A stretch of DNA of 64,000 nt from Hyphococcus sp. Lineage in GTDB: Bacteria > Pseudomonadota > Alphaproteobacteria > Caulobacterales > Parvularculaceae. The position numbers were made by a program, and so were the translations under genes. The DNA lies in assembly GCA_028289605.1 (NCBI GenBank), contig JANQON010000008.1, positions 1-64,000 on the forward strand, given 5' to 3'. The notes beneath the pieces are model-generated. The model saw only the letters and a list, made by a program, of their open reading frames with translations. It made no database searches and was not told the DNA's origin. Position 1 is the stretch's first letter, and each line of letters begins with the position of its first letter. Shown here piece by piece: positions 54,871 to 64,000 of the stretch.

Positions 54871-56031
54871 ATGGTAGTTGTGAACGCCGTACCCACAATT
54901 TGTTATCCCTATGTCGGTCGGGAAGTTGGCGGAAGTCACATATCGTCGCTTGGTCTCATCAAAAACCTCGACCCCGGGCGGTACAAGCCAATCATCGTCC
55001 TGCAGTACGGAAACGGTCCGATGTACGACTTGTTTCGCGACGAAGGCCTGCAGCCGATCGTAAGCCCGCCAATCTCGGATTTGCCCCCGCCTGGCGCGGA
55101 ACCGCCCGTTTCGATGTTTCTGAAAGCTGTCCGCGCGTTGCCGGGTTTGACGCGATTTCTTAAGACGTCCGGTGCGAAAATCGTTCATGGAAACGACGGC
55201 CGGACAAATGCGTTTTGGGGCGCTCCTGCAAAATTGGCGGGTCTTAAACTGGTCTGGCACAATCGCGGCAACCCCAGAGCCAAAGGACTTCGTCTTGGGG
55301 CGCCGCTGATCGCCGATCAGGTTCTTTCTGTTTCCCATTTCGCGTCACCCGCCCCCGGTCCGCTCTCCGCAGCTTCTAAAAACAAAGTTGTCTACAGTCC
55401 TTTTGACACAGATCTCGACATCGACAGGGGCAAAGCGCGCGCCTCCATCATCGAGGAATTAAAAGCGCCCGAAGACACAAAATTTGTAGGATATTTCGGG
55501 TGGATGATCGACCGAAAGCGACCGCTGCTTTTTGTTGACGCAATCGCAGAACTAAAGCGTCAGCATCCTGACCAAGACACGCGCGGTCTCATGTTTGGCG
55601 AAGCTGAACCGGAAATGATGGAGCGGGTGAAGGCCCGGATAGAGGAGCGCGGCGTCAGCGATAACGTTGCGTTAATGGGGTTCCGAAAACCGGGCGCCGC
55701 ATGGATTGCGGGATGCGACGCGCTGGCCGTACCGGCCGTCGAAGAGCCTTTCGGCAGAACCCTCATTGAAGCTATGTTGACGGGCACGCCCGTGATCGCC
55801 ACCCGCTCTGGCGGGAATCCCGAGGCGATCACAGATCGCGAAACCGGCGTCATTGTTGCTCCGGAAAACGCGCAGGCGCTTGCGGAGGGAATCTGGTCCG
55901 TCATATCCTCTCCAGACTATGCGAAGGCCCTTGCAGGCGCCGCGCGCACGGACGCTAAACGGCGGTTTGGAATTAACGTGCATGCAGAAGCGGTTATGCA
56001 AGTGTATGACAATCTGGTGGGAGGGGCATGA
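54871..56031 (+). CDS. Glycosyltransferase family 4 protein
   Basis: A 386-residue GT-B enzyme. N-terminal loop GREVGGSHISSLGLI, C-terminal donor domain with VGYFGWMIDRKRPLLFVDA, NVALMGFRKPGAAWIAGCDA, and the EPFGRTLIEAMLTGTPVIAT signature with the EX7E glutamates, then GGNPEAI. The frame starts 138 bp after GtrA and overlaps the next gene (ATGATG). Donor and acceptor unknown. Confidence 0.9.
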   Translation: MVVVNAVPTICYPYVGREVGGSHISSLGLIKNLDPGRYKPIIVLQYGNGPMYDLFRDEGLQPIVSPPISDLPPPGAEPPVSMFLKAVRALPGLTRFLKTSGAKIVHGNDGRTNAFWGAPAKLAGLKLVWHNRGNPRAKGLRLGAPLIADQVLSVSHFASPAPGPLSAASKNKVVYSPFDTDLDIDRGKARASIIEELKAPEDTKFVGYFGWMIDRKRPLLFVDAIAELKRQHPDQDTRGLMFGEAEPEMMERVKARIEERGVSDNVALMGFRKPGAAWIAGCDALAVPAVEEPFGRTLIEAMLTGTPVIATRSGGNPEAITDRETGVIVAPENAQALAEGIWSVISSPDYAKALAGAARTDAKRRFGINVHAEAVMQVYDNLVGGA

Positions 56032-57410
56032 TGCAACGCACGCATAATCTTCGGATGATTCCGGCAGGTGGATTATTGCGCATTTTGGCGGTTTTTGCCG
56101 TCATCGGCGCATTCTTTTTGTCGCCGACTTTGCGCGGCGAAAGCGCCGCCCAGGCAGAGCCTCTGCAAATCGCTTTTCCGGGTGCGGAAGGTTATGGCCG
56201 ATTTGCGCAAGGTGGTCGCGGGGGCCGAATTATGGCCGTCACGACCCTGGCGGACTCCGGTCCTGGCTCACTTCGTAACTGCATCGAATTCAAGGGGCCG
56301 CGAATTTGCGTTTTTCGCGTTGCCGGCGTGATCCGCTTCGAAAAAAAGCGGCCCGTGATCTACAATCCCTACATTACGATCGCAGGAGAAACCGCGCCGG
56401 GCGGCGGCATAATAGTGACTCACAGCGGTGGAAAAGACGGACTGACGCCGCTCGTGATCAAGGACACCCATGACGTCGTCATTCGTCATATCCGCGTGCG
56501 CCCGGATCGCCTCAGCGAACAGCGCGGCAGCAATGACGCGTTTACCATCGAAAACAGCGCACGTGTTATTCTGGACCATGTCAGCGGTTCCTGGGCGCAG
56601 GATGAACTCTATGACGGGCATGGCGACAACACGCTCATCACTGTTTCACGCTCAATATTTGCAGAGGGCCTCAAAAATCACGACAAGTGCGCATTGCTCA
56701 ACAGTGATCCCAGGGGACCCCAAAGAATCAGCTTCCTGCAAAATCTGTGTGCGCACAATGGAGACCGAAATCCAGATATAAACGCGCCGCCGGGCTCGTG
56801 CGTCGAGGTAGTCAATAACGTTTTTTACAATGCGTCGACGGAGTTCGCGGAGGTTTGGGAATCAAATGGAGGCGGGCCAGTCAGTATTGTCGGAAATCAC
56901 TTCCGCTCAGGCCCAAACACGCCGGCCGGCACCGCCGCCATTCGCAGAGGGCGCATCGGCTCCAAGGGTCCATCGGAGATTTACCAGCAGGACAATTTGC
57001 TGGACGGCGATCTGACGCTCGTCTCTCTCAACGCACAGTCGTCGTTGGTCGACGAACCCGCCTGCCCCCTTACGATCGACCCGCTCCCTGCAGACGATGT
57101 TCTGCCGGAAGTGCTGCGCAGCTCGGGAGCGCATCCGCGCGACGGCGTCGATCTTCGGATCATCGAAGAGGTCCAAACTCGCACTGGCGCCATTGTCGAT
57201 CAGCCGGGAGATATCATTCCGATCGCCGAGGCGACGGCGCCCTCGGACGAGGACGGCGACGGCATGTCGGACGAATGGGAAATTAGTCGCGGCATCGACC
57301 CGCAGGTTTTTAATCCGTGGGCCGATTTCGATGAGAATGGTTGGGCGAATATCGAAGAGTATCTCGATTACCGCCACAGACTGCTTATTGGAGACGATGC
57401 GCAGCCATAG
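56028..57410 (+). CDS. Secreted pectate-lyase-like beta-helix protein
   Basis: A 460-residue protein with a signal peptide (hydrophobic to about residue 31, cleavage near AAQA). The mature N-terminus is IAFPGAEGYGRFAQGGRGG, followed by a right-handed beta-helix resembling pectate lyases (HDVVIRHIRVRPD, VILDHVSGSW, ISFLQNLCAHNGDRNPDI). Near the C-terminus (about 410-450) is a calcium-binding-like DEDGDGMSDEWE. It may trim or release the polysaccharide made by the locus. The catalytic residues of known pectate lyases were not confirmed. It shares this N-terminal domain with the 1011-residue protein at 60268. Confidence 0.85.
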   Translation: MMQRTHNLRMIPAGGLLRILAVFAVIGAFFLSPTLRGESAAQAEPLQIAFPGAEGYGRFAQGGRGGRIMAVTTLADSGPGSLRNCIEFKGPRICVFRVAGVIRFEKKRPVIYNPYITIAGETAPGGGIIVTHSGGKDGLTPLVIKDTHDVVIRHIRVRPDRLSEQRGSNDAFTIENSARVILDHVSGSWAQDELYDGHGDNTLITVSRSIFAEGLKNHDKCALLNSDPRGPQRISFLQNLCAHNGDRNPDINAPPGSCVEVVNNVFYNASTEFAEVWESNGGGPVSIVGNHFRSGPNTPAGTAAIRRGRIGSKGPSEIYQQDNLLDGDLTLVSLNAQSSLVDEPACPLTIDPLPADDVLPEVLRSSGAHPRDGVDLRIIEEVQTRTGAIVDQPGDIIPIAEATAPSDEDGDGMSDEWEISRGIDPQVFNPWADFDENGWANIEEYLDYRHRLLIGDDAQP

Positions 57411-57516
57411 TCGTCTGCATTTACATAGGCTGGAGTTCACCCGAGAGTGGCGTCTCTGAGCCGGCGGCCGGTCGAATGGCGTTTCGACCTAATACACTGT
57501 TGGAGTTGAAATATTA

Positions 57517-59496
57517 ATGTGCGGAATTGCTGGGTTTATCGACTATAGCGGCGCTGACGCCGCCGTTAGCGAACGGCGCATTCGCGTCATGAACCAGACT
57601 ATTGCTCATCGCGGACCCGATGGGGACGGGTTCTGGGTGAGCGAAACCGGAAACGTCGCCATCGCACAGCGACGATTGGCCATTATAGACCTGACCGAGA
57701 CCGGCCGGCAGCCAATGACCTCCCCGGGCGGGCGCTACGAGATTGTCTTTAATGGGGAAATTTATGGATTTCAGAACCTTCGCGACGAGTTGCTGGCAGT
57801 CGGCGTTTCTTTTCGCGGCTCGTCCGACACGGAGGTGCTGTTAGCCGCCATCGAACAATGGGGCGTCGCCGAAGGACTGCAGAAGATTGGCGGCATGTTC
57901 GCTTTCGCCATGGTCGACCGACAAGAAAACCGGATGATACTTGCTCGGGACCGCATCGGAAAAAAGCCGCTGTATGTCGGATTCAATAACGGCGTTTTGA
58001 CGTTTGGATCCGAGTTGAAGGCGCTCCGCGCGCATCCGTCACAGTTTTCTCCTTCGATCGATTTGCGCGCCGCCGGCGCTTTCGTTCAGTACGGATATGT
58101 GCCGGCGCCGCAAACCATTTACGAGGGCGTTGCCAAGTTACCCGCCGGCTCTTGGGTAGAGTTGTCTTTAGACGCCCCGCCTGTCTCGATCGACGCCGTT
58201 ATCAATTCCGCCTCCTTTTTCTGGCGTGCGTCAGAGGTCGCGGCCGCTGGCGTACGCAATCAGCTCGAAGAAGAAGCCGCTATCGACTTCATTGACGAAC
58301 GTCTGCGCATAGCAACTGCGGAAAGGCTCGTTTCAGACGTTCCCGTTGGCGCGTTTCTTTCGGGAGGCATCGACTCAACACTTGTGACGGCGATTATGCA
58401 GGAGGTGTCCTCAGAGAAAGCGCGAACATTTACAATTAGATTTGACGAAGAAGAAAAGAACGAGGCCGACTTCGCCAAAGCGGTTGCAGAACATCTGGGT
58501 ACTCACCATACGGAGATAACCGCAACTCCGCAAACAGCGCTAGACATGTTTGGATGCATGGCCGACGTATTTGACGAGCCTTTCGCAGACCCGTCTCAAA
58601 TCCCGACTTTATTGCTTTCAAAACTGACACGCGAACACGTCACTGTTGCGTTGTCAGGGGACGGCGGCGATGAGTCCTTCGCTGGATATCGGCGCTACCA
58701 CAACATGATGCTGTTCGAAAAAATTTCCAACAAGCTACCGACGCCGGTTTTTGGCGGGCTGCAGCACATGCCCATTTCCGCCTTCAGCGCCGGGCTAGCC
58801 GTTGGCAAACCGTTATTGCCGAAGTCGCTTCGCGAGGAAGCGCTGCCCTACCGATTAAAGTTTTTGACCCACATTCTCGCACAGCCAAGTTTTCGAAAAC
58901 GATACGATGCGTTTGTTTCGCAATGGGACTCCGCGCAGTTGATACCCGGTCTTGAAAAAGCGCCGCGTCCGTTCATTGAAGCCAAGATGCCGGAAGGCCT
59001 CGATGCGATTCAGCAGATGATGTATCTCGACACATCGATCTATCTGCCTGACGACGTCCTTGTCAAAGTTGATCGGGCGTCCATGGCGGTCGGCCTTGAA
59101 ATGCGTTCGCCTCTTCTTGATCACCGGGTCATCGAAGCGGCGTGGAGAGCGCCGGCGTCGCTGCGTATGCAAGGACAGTCGGGAAAGATCCTCTTGAAAC
59201 GCTTGCTTGAGAAGAGAATGCCCCTGGCGTTGTTTGACAGACCCAAACGCGGATTTGGCATACCGATCAACGATTGGCTCCGGGGTCCGCTCAAGGAGCG
59301 GGCCGAGCGGTATTTGTCTCCTTCCTATACCAAAGACGTAGGCTTGTTTGATTCGTCTTTGATCAGCCGACGATGGAAGGAGCACCTGTCTGGAGAGCAT
59401 AACTGGGGAGCCCACCTGTGGACTCTCATCATGTTCTGCCTTTGGCGTGAACGATGGATGGTGGGTCAGTCTTCCGGCGTAGCGGCGGCGGAGTAA
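57517..59496 (+). CDS. asnB: Asparagine synthase (glutamine-hydrolysing) family amidotransferase
   Basis: A 659-residue class II amidotransferase. The N-terminal glutaminase domain starts MCGIAGFIDY with nucleophile Cys2, and has HRGPDGDGFW and FNGEIYGFQNLRDEL. The synthetase domain has the PPi loop GAFLSGGIDST (about 278-288), ALSGDGGDESFAGYRRY and VDRASMAVGLEMRSPLLDH. Such paralogues in exopolysaccharide loci are thought to amidate uronic acids or other groups of the polymer rather than make asparagine. That is an inference from context. Confidence 0.88.
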   Translation: MCGIAGFIDYSGADAAVSERRIRVMNQTIAHRGPDGDGFWVSETGNVAIAQRRLAIIDLTETGRQPMTSPGGRYEIVFNGEIYGFQNLRDELLAVGVSFRGSSDTEVLLAAIEQWGVAEGLQKIGGMFAFAMVDRQENRMILARDRIGKKPLYVGFNNGVLTFGSELKALRAHPSQFSPSIDLRAAGAFVQYGYVPAPQTIYEGVAKLPAGSWVELSLDAPPVSIDAVINSASFFWRASEVAAAGVRNQLEEEAAIDFIDERLRIATAERLVSDVPVGAFLSGGIDSTLVTAIMQEVSSEKARTFTIRFDEEEKNEADFAKAVAEHLGTHHTEITATPQTALDMFGCMADVFDEPFADPSQIPTLLLSKLTREHVTVALSGDGGDESFAGYRRYHNMMLFEKISNKLPTPVFGGLQHMPISAFSAGLAVGKPLLPKSLREEALPYRLKFLTHILAQPSFRKRYDAFVSQWDSAQLIPGLEKAPRPFIEAKMPEGLDAIQQMMYLDTSIYLPDDVLVKVDRASMAVGLEMRSPLLDHRVIEAAWRAPASLRMQGQSGKILLKRLLEKRMPLALFDRPKRGFGIPINDWLRGPLKERAERYLSPSYTKDVGLFDSSLISRRWKEHLSGEHNWGAHLWTLIMFCLWRERWMVGQSSGVAAAE

Positions 59497-60267
59497 CGTA
59501 AACTGAGTATCTGACTGGCGACATAAGATTCGCGAGGCGAATCAATTAGTTTTTGGGCCTACATAATTTTGATTATTTGCCCGCAGCGATCATTGGCGCG
59601 AATGTCGCGGCGGTGACGGAGCCATGCCGGCGAGAATCGCTAGGCTCGCCGGCCGTGACGAACAGGTAGGTTTCCGCGGCGCTGACGGCGCAGCGCCACG
59701 ATACCGCGAAATATGCATTGATCGGAAGGTGTTAGAGGCCCGACCGCTTCGGGCTTTTCCGCAGGCCAATCTAAAGCCGCCTCAGACGCGACCGCTATTT
59801 CCAACTTTTAATCCGCAATCGACGCGCCTTGCGATTTGGTAAGGAGACGCGATTTGGCGAACGGGAATATAGGTAAGCCGCTTTCGAGTGGTAGCTGCAA
59901 TGGGAGTTTAGCGATAAACTGAACTGTCCGCGTACAAAATATAATAAAAACGGCCACATAGCGGTTTCTTGTCGAATTTGACCGGTTTTCGCTGAAAATT
60001 TTCGGCGCGTTTTCCATCACATTCACATCAAAAAGTCTGCTTATCCGGCAAAAGGACGGGAGCTGATTATTCATGAAGAGTTTGAAAGTTTCAATCCGAC
60101 TTAACGCGGAATTAAAAGTCTGAGCGCGATTCTGAATGCGTCGTCCCTCTCTCATTTTGACCAAGAGCGGAAGCAGAATTCGTCGAAAACCATTCGCTAG
60201 AAAACATCCGCGACGACTACGCCTTGAGTAGCAGGCCGAGCCCCAGTGATTAGCTTAGGAACAAGCA
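59497..60267. other. 771-bp non-coding region before the large secreted protein
   Basis: Apart from a terminator (59527-59554), no convincing gene is seen. Short open frames on both strands lack ribosome sites and family features. The second half, from about 59860, is visibly more A/T-rich than the rest of the window (for example ACAAAATATAATAAAAACGG) and may contain promoter or regulator sites for the gene at 60268, which has AGGAACAAGCA before its ATG. Confidence 0.5.
59527..59554 (+). terminator. Probable Rho-independent terminator after asnB
   Basis: A perfect 7-bp stem, GATTCGC/GCGAATC, around a GAG loop is followed by AATTAGTTTTT. It lies 31 bp after the asnB stop codon. Confidence 0.65.
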
Positions 60268-63200
60268 ATGAGTATTTCCTCCCCTCACTTCAACGTAAGA
60301 AATCAACGTCTGCTGACCAGCGCCGCTGTCTTGGCGATAGCTGTCGCATCATCGCCGGCTTCGGCGCAGCAGCTTGCATTTCCAACGGCTGAAGGATTTG
60401 GGCGCTTTGCGGAAGGCGGCCGCGGCGGCGACGTTTATTTTGTCGAAAATTTGAATGATTCCGGGGCGGGATCGCTCCGAGCGTGCGCGGAAGCGACAGG
60501 GCCGCGTACGTGCATCTTTAGAGTCTCCGGTGAAATTCGCACGCAAAGCCGCATCCGGATTCGCAGTCCCTATCTTACCATTGCCGGTCAGACAGCGCCT
60601 GGCGACGGTATCGTCGTGACGAACCGGGGAGGGTCTAATCTCAATAGTCCGATACTGATCCAGACTCATGACGTTATCTTTCGGCACATTCGCCTTCGCC
60701 CGGGACCGTCCCAACAAAAATCGAGCAACGTCGACAGCCTTCACATCACCGGACATGACATCATCATCGATAACGTATCCATGTCCTGGGCCACCGACGA
60801 AACATTGGATATCGGCGGCAACGGCGGCACAAGCGGCGGCGGCATCCAAGAAAACTCTCACAACATCACTGTGCAATGGTCGATGATCAACGAGACGTTG
60901 CGCAATTCAACGCACACTAGCTCAAATCATAGTCGATCAACCTACATCGGCTACGCGGCCCGCGACATCTCGTTCCACCACAATCTCATCGCCAGCAATC
61001 AACGTCGTAACCCGAATATTGGCGGAATTGGGCAGATCGATTTCATCAACAACGTCATTTACAACTCAGAGCAGTACAACGGCGAAGTCTTCAACCGACA
61101 CGGCACGACACATCTGAATTGGGTGGGCAATGTCGCCGTGGCGGGTCCCGACACGCCGGCGCGGCGCACCATGCACGGCCTAAACCTGTTCAAGAACGAA
61201 GGGCTGGCCACGTTCGAGGTTTATCTTAAGGACAACCTCGACGTTAATCGGACGTCCAACAGTTTCGCCGACACGCTCGCAATCGACCCCAAGGACATTC
61301 AGTATTTGAGGTCTTCTCCTGTCGGATATGGAAGTCTGTCTTTGGCGAACTCGTCAGTAACCGGACCGCAACAGGCCTGGCGGGACGTGTTAAGTTTCGC
61401 TGGCGCGTCGCCGCGGGATGCGGCGGATGCGCGAGTCGTTCAGGATGTTCGCAGCTGCCGCGGACGCATCATCGACGACCCTTCCGAAGTCGGGGGATGG
61501 CCGCTGCTGTCGTCATCCGCCGCGCCTGCCGATGCGGACCGCGACGGCATGGCCGACGACTGGGAACGCAGCAACGGCCTCAACCCCGCCAACCCCGCCG
61601 ACCGCAATGCGGACGATGACGGCGACGGCTATACCAATCTGGAGGAGTACCTTTCGCACCTCGCTGGAGACAATTCCGGATTCAAGCAAGGAACGGGAAC
61701 AGGCAGCGACGCCGATCCGCGTTGCGGGCGCAGCATCCTTGCGGCGGACAACGTCTCCATTGACAACTTCACAGTAACGCCCAAAGCGGTCAGGCCCGGC
61801 CAGCCGGTAACGATTTCCTGGGCGACGTCCGGCGCAAGCAGTTGTAAGTTTTCCTGGAACCGAGGACTCAGTTCAACGAAGTTCAGCGGAACCGACACGC
61901 TGGTCATCGATGGAACCACGTCGCTCGACCTGCAATGCACGAAAGGCAAATTTGACGACTGGATTAATCTGGTCGCGTTCGCGACGCCCGACGGCGAAGT
62001 GCCGGTTCCCGACGTCAGCCTTAGCGCCAACCGCACCTCGGTCAACGCCGGCGACGAAATCGAGCTTTCCTGGGTTGTAGGAGAGCCGCGCGACACCAAA
62101 GCCGCAGAGTGTGTTGCATCGGGCCTCTGGGATGGATTTCGCAGCGTCATCGGTCTTGAAAAGGTCAAGGCCACCGTGTCGGGCGAGTATATCCTGACCT
62201 GCAGCGGCCCTGGCGGTTCAGATCAAGCCCGCGTCACCGTTACAGTCGGCGGCGTCGCGCCGCCGCCGCCGGCGCCGCCCCCTGCGCCAACGCCAAGCCC
62301 GACGCCGACGCCAAATCCGGCGCCGCAACTGCCGACGCTCAATATTTCTGCAAACCGGAGCGCTGCGCCGGAAGGCAATGGCGGCGTCACGCAATTCCTG
62401 TTCACGGTGAACAGAAACGGCAACCTGTCCAATAACTCAAGCGCGTCCTACGACCTTTCCGGCTCGACCAACGCCGCAGACTTTGGCGGGCGGATCCCCT
62501 CCGGCATTGTCACGTTCGCCGCCAACGAAGAGCGTCAAACCATCGCGATCAATGTGGAAGGCGACACCGACGTGGAGGCGGATGAGTCCTTTGTCGTGTC
62601 TTTGTCTTCGCCGGTTGGAGCAACGCTCGCCACTGCAAGCGCGGTAAGCACGATCGTTAATGACGACCAAGCGCCAACGCCCTCTCCCACCCCGGCGCCG
62701 ACCCCGACGCCAACACCTTCGCCGACACCGCCGCCGCCATCCGCCACGCCCGGCCTTCAGGTCGGCGACGCGGTCACGATGGAGCGTGTGCGCGGCGGTA
62801 TCCGAAAGAATCCCGGCGGATCCCGGGTCGGCTATCAGCGAAGCGGGTCGAAGGGCGTGATAATCGAGGGTCCCGGCCGGGATGACGGCATGACCTGGTG
62901 GAAAGTGGACTTTGCATCCGGAGCCGACGGATGGGCGCCGGCCGGCTGGCTGGCGGAAGACACGTCCTCACCCGCACCAACGCCGACACCGACGCCCACC
63001 CCAACGCCAACACCAACGCCGGCGCCGACACCAACGCCGTCTCCGCCGCCGCCGCCGCCTCCACCGCCGGCGCCTGTCCCCGGCGCGGATTACGCCATCG
63101 GCGTATCAGTGGAGGTGAACCAGCGTCGGCTTCGGATTCATGATCCGTGGCAAGGTCCGCTACGCGGCGATCAATACCGCGGCGCCCTGGGCGTCATCTC

Positions 63201-63303
63201 CGACGGGCCAATTCCGGCCGGACACAACCGCGTATATTGGCGCGTGGACTTCGGGACTGGCCCGGACGGCTGGGTGCGGGAAGACTTCCTGACGCTGCGC
63301 TAA
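60268..63303 (+). CDS. Large secreted multidomain protein: beta-helix lyase-like, Ig-like, Calx-beta and two SH3-like domains
   Basis: A 1011-residue protein with a signal peptide ending near ASA-Q (34). Residues 35-400 are a pectate-lyase-like beta-helix opening LAFPTAEGFGRFAEGGRGG, related to the protein at 56028. Residues 420-465 carry two Asp-rich calcium motifs (DADRDGMADDWE, NADDDGDGYTNLEEYL). Residues 495-660 look like two Ig-type modules with paired Cys. A Pro/Thr linker follows, a Calx-beta domain (about 690-800, ending AVSTIVNDD), another linker, an SH3-like module (830-898), a third linker and a second SH3-like module (940-1011). It probably binds and cuts or remodels surface glycans. 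Enzyme activity is not proven. Confidence 0.85.
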   Translation: MSISSPHFNVRNQRLLTSAAVLAIAVASSPASAQQLAFPTAEGFGRFAEGGRGGDVYFVENLNDSGAGSLRACAEATGPRTCIFRVSGEIRTQSRIRIRSPYLTIAGQTAPGDGIVVTNRGGSNLNSPILIQTHDVIFRHIRLRPGPSQQKSSNVDSLHITGHDIIIDNVSMSWATDETLDIGGNGGTSGGGIQENSHNITVQWSMINETLRNSTHTSSNHSRSTYIGYAARDISFHHNLIASNQRRNPNIGGIGQIDFINNVIYNSEQYNGEVFNRHGTTHLNWVGNVAVAGPDTPARRTMHGLNLFKNEGLATFEVYLKDNLDVNRTSNSFADTLAIDPKDIQYLRSSPVGYGSLSLANSSVTGPQQAWRDVLSFAGASPRDAADARVVQDVRSCRGRIIDDPSEVGGWPLLSSSAAPADADRDGMADDWERSNGLNPANPADRNADDDGDGYTNLEEYLSHLAGDNSGFKQGTGTGSDADPRCGRSILAADNVSIDNFTVTPKAVRPGQPVTISWATSGASSCKFSWNRGLSSTKFSGTDTLVIDGTTSLDLQCTKGKFDDWINLVAFATPDGEVPVPDVSLSANRTSVNAGDEIELSWVVGEPRDTKAAECVASGLWDGFRSVIGLEKVKATVSGEYILTCSGPGGSDQARVTVTVGGVAPPPPAPPPAPTPSPTPTPNPAPQLPTLNISANRSAAPEGNGGVTQFLFTVNRNGNLSNNSSASYDLSGSTNAADFGGRIPSGIVTFAANEERQTIAINVEGDTDVEADESFVVSLSSPVGATLATASAVSTIVNDDQAPTPSPTPAPTPTPTPSPTPPPPSATPGLQVGDAVTMERVRGGIRKNPGGSRVGYQRSGSKGVIIEGPGRDDGMTWWKVDFASGADGWAPAGWLAEDTSSPAPTPTPTPTPTPTPTPAPTPTPSPPPPPPPPPAPVPGADYAIGVSVEVNQRRLRIHDPWQGPLRGDQYRGALGVISDGPIPAGHNRVYWRVDFGTGPDGWVREDFLTLR

Positions 63304-63629
63304 CGCCGCTGACGCGCAAGTCGAGTTCGCCCCGCGTTGTTCCCGCAACGCGGGGCGAATTTCTTGTGGAGCCGCTGCGCCGCCCCAGAAAGTTGCATCA
63401 GGCTCACATTGGTCGTCCGCGCCGCGGCAGGCGGTGGGCCGCGCATCCGCCATGTCGCTTCGCGGTTACCGCTTAACTCTCCAGCATCTTGTTTTTGTTA
63501 GTGATTTGGCCAGCTCGGTTGCGGCTCCACGCACCAGTGGCTATACATCCGCGCGGGTGGGCCCACATATTTCGACAGTTTTCGCTTTGTGCGCCATTCC
63601 AGGCGACCAACGAGCCAGGATGCCGATGA
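63304..63629. other. 326-bp intergenic region with terminator
   Basis: It contains the strong terminator at 63326-63364. Beyond that, no open frame is convincing. The right end supplies AGGA (63617-63620) as the probable ribosome site of the gene starting at 63630. Confidence 0.5.
63326..63364 (+). terminator. Strong Rho-independent terminator after the large secreted protein
   Basis: A 14-bp perfect stem (TTCGCCCCGCGTTG at 63326-63339 with its complement at 63346-63359) and a 6-base loop are followed by TTTCTT. One of the clearest terminators in the window. Confidence 0.9.
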
Positions 63630-64000
63630 ATGCTTGCAAGTCGTGAAGATATTTTGCCGCTTTTGCAGTGTCCAAAATCCGGCGCACCTTTGCGAGTTGA
63701 CGGCGACCGGCTTCGCGCTGAAGGCGAGAGCCGCTCGTACGACGTCGTCAATGGCGTTCCCCTCGTTATTGATTTCGACAATTCCGTACTATCAGAAGAA
63801 AAAACTCTCGCGCAGGCCGCCAAGAGCGTCGTTGTCCGCAGAGTCTATAGCGGTCCCCGAAAAGTCATAAAGCATCTGCTCTCGCCGCCCAAAAAAGCCA
63901 CCCGCAAGAATGTCGCCGCGCTTATTGGGGATCTTTGCGAGCGGAATTCACAAGCAAATGTGCTGGTAATCGGCGGCGGCAGCATCGGGCAAGGAATGGG
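63630..64000 (+). CDS. Trm112-like N-domain methyltransferase (C-terminus beyond window)
   Basis: The frame opens at ATG 63630 and is still open at the right edge (123 residues seen). The N-terminus, ILPLLQCPKSGAPL, is a Trm112-like zinc-ribbon form found fused to class I methyltransferases, followed by SYDVVNGVPLVIDF. The last visible residues, NVLVIGGGSIGQGMG, look like the start of a SAM-binding Rossmann motif. Proteins of this build are common in polysaccharide loci. Assignment is tentative because most of the catalytic domain is missing. Confidence 0.7.
   Translation, partial: MLASREDILPLLQCPKSGAPLRVDGDRLRAEGESRSYDVVNGVPLVIDFDNSVLSEEKTLAQAAKSVVVRRVYSGPRKVIKHLLSPPKKATRKNVAALIGDLCERNSQANVLVIGGGSIGQGM

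Noticed and set aside
59808..60164. Open frame of 118 codons on the minus strand in the A/T-rich gap
   Set aside because: It has no ribosome site I can see, no domain, and mixed composition. The lower G+C of the gap reflects non-coding sequence and gives no support for a gene.
62660..63090. Thr-Pro repeat DNA as a possible CRISPR or satellite
   Set aside because: The repeats code for the Pro/Thr linkers of the large secreted protein and have no spacer structure.

Overview
The window looks like a chromosomal segment of a high-G+C alphaproteobacterium, probably a marine or stalked-type lineage (Caulobacterales, Parvularculales or Rhodobacterales-like). The grounds are a System I (Ccm) cytochrome c maturation locus with ccmI, phasins with a PhaD-like regulator, glutathione-dependent formaldehyde oxidation, a DUF1800/DUF1501 pair beside a TonB-dependent receptor, and intergenic palindromes of the kind common in that class. 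I cannot assign a genus from sequence alone. No rRNA, tRNA, CRISPR array, transposase or phage gene was found.

Left part (1-36.8 kb), mostly housekeeping: a cut-off secreted lipoprotein; rplY-pth-ychF; mtnP-glpK and hemF on the minus strand; two tandem phasins with a TetR regulator; a Gln-rich secreted protein and an M23 peptidase; the formaldehyde operon frmA-(lipoprotein)-fghA; the cytochrome c maturation set as two converging operons, ccmABCE rightward and ccmF-G-H-I leftward, with ccmD displaced to the far side and followed by a Moco sulfite dehydrogenase and its c-type cytochrome; an ALDH7-type dehydrogenase, GntR regulator and isovaleryl-CoA dehydrogenase; a Na+/H+ antiporter; xseA; a TPR lipoprotein-like or secreted protein; a TonB-like protein with a long Glu-Pro repeat; and an operon of purD, an alpha/beta hydrolase, a half-size GDT1 transporter and an APH-fold kinase. 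Paired palindromic repeats sit in several of the gaps.

Middle (37-42.4 kb): a DUF1800 lipoprotein, a Tat-exported DUF1501 protein and a TonB-dependent receptor, closed by a strong terminator.

Right part (42.6-64 kb): a surface polysaccharide locus. It holds two GT4 glycosyltransferases, a Wzz/tyrosine-kinase fusion whose kinase half has lost its P-loop, a GT-C membrane transferase, a CDP-sugar pathway (rfbF, rfbG, an RfbH-like dehydratase, a C-methyltransferase and an SDR), a GtrB-like plus GtrA pair, two related pectate-lyase-like beta-helix proteins (one a 1011-residue multidomain protein), an asparagine-synthase-like amidotransferase and the start of a methyltransferase with a Trm112-type N-terminus. 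Read together, the genes predict a cell-surface glycan with a C-methylated 3,6-dideoxyhexose and a lipid-linked side-branch sugar. No Wzx or Wzy candidate is inside the window, so the locus probably continues to the right.
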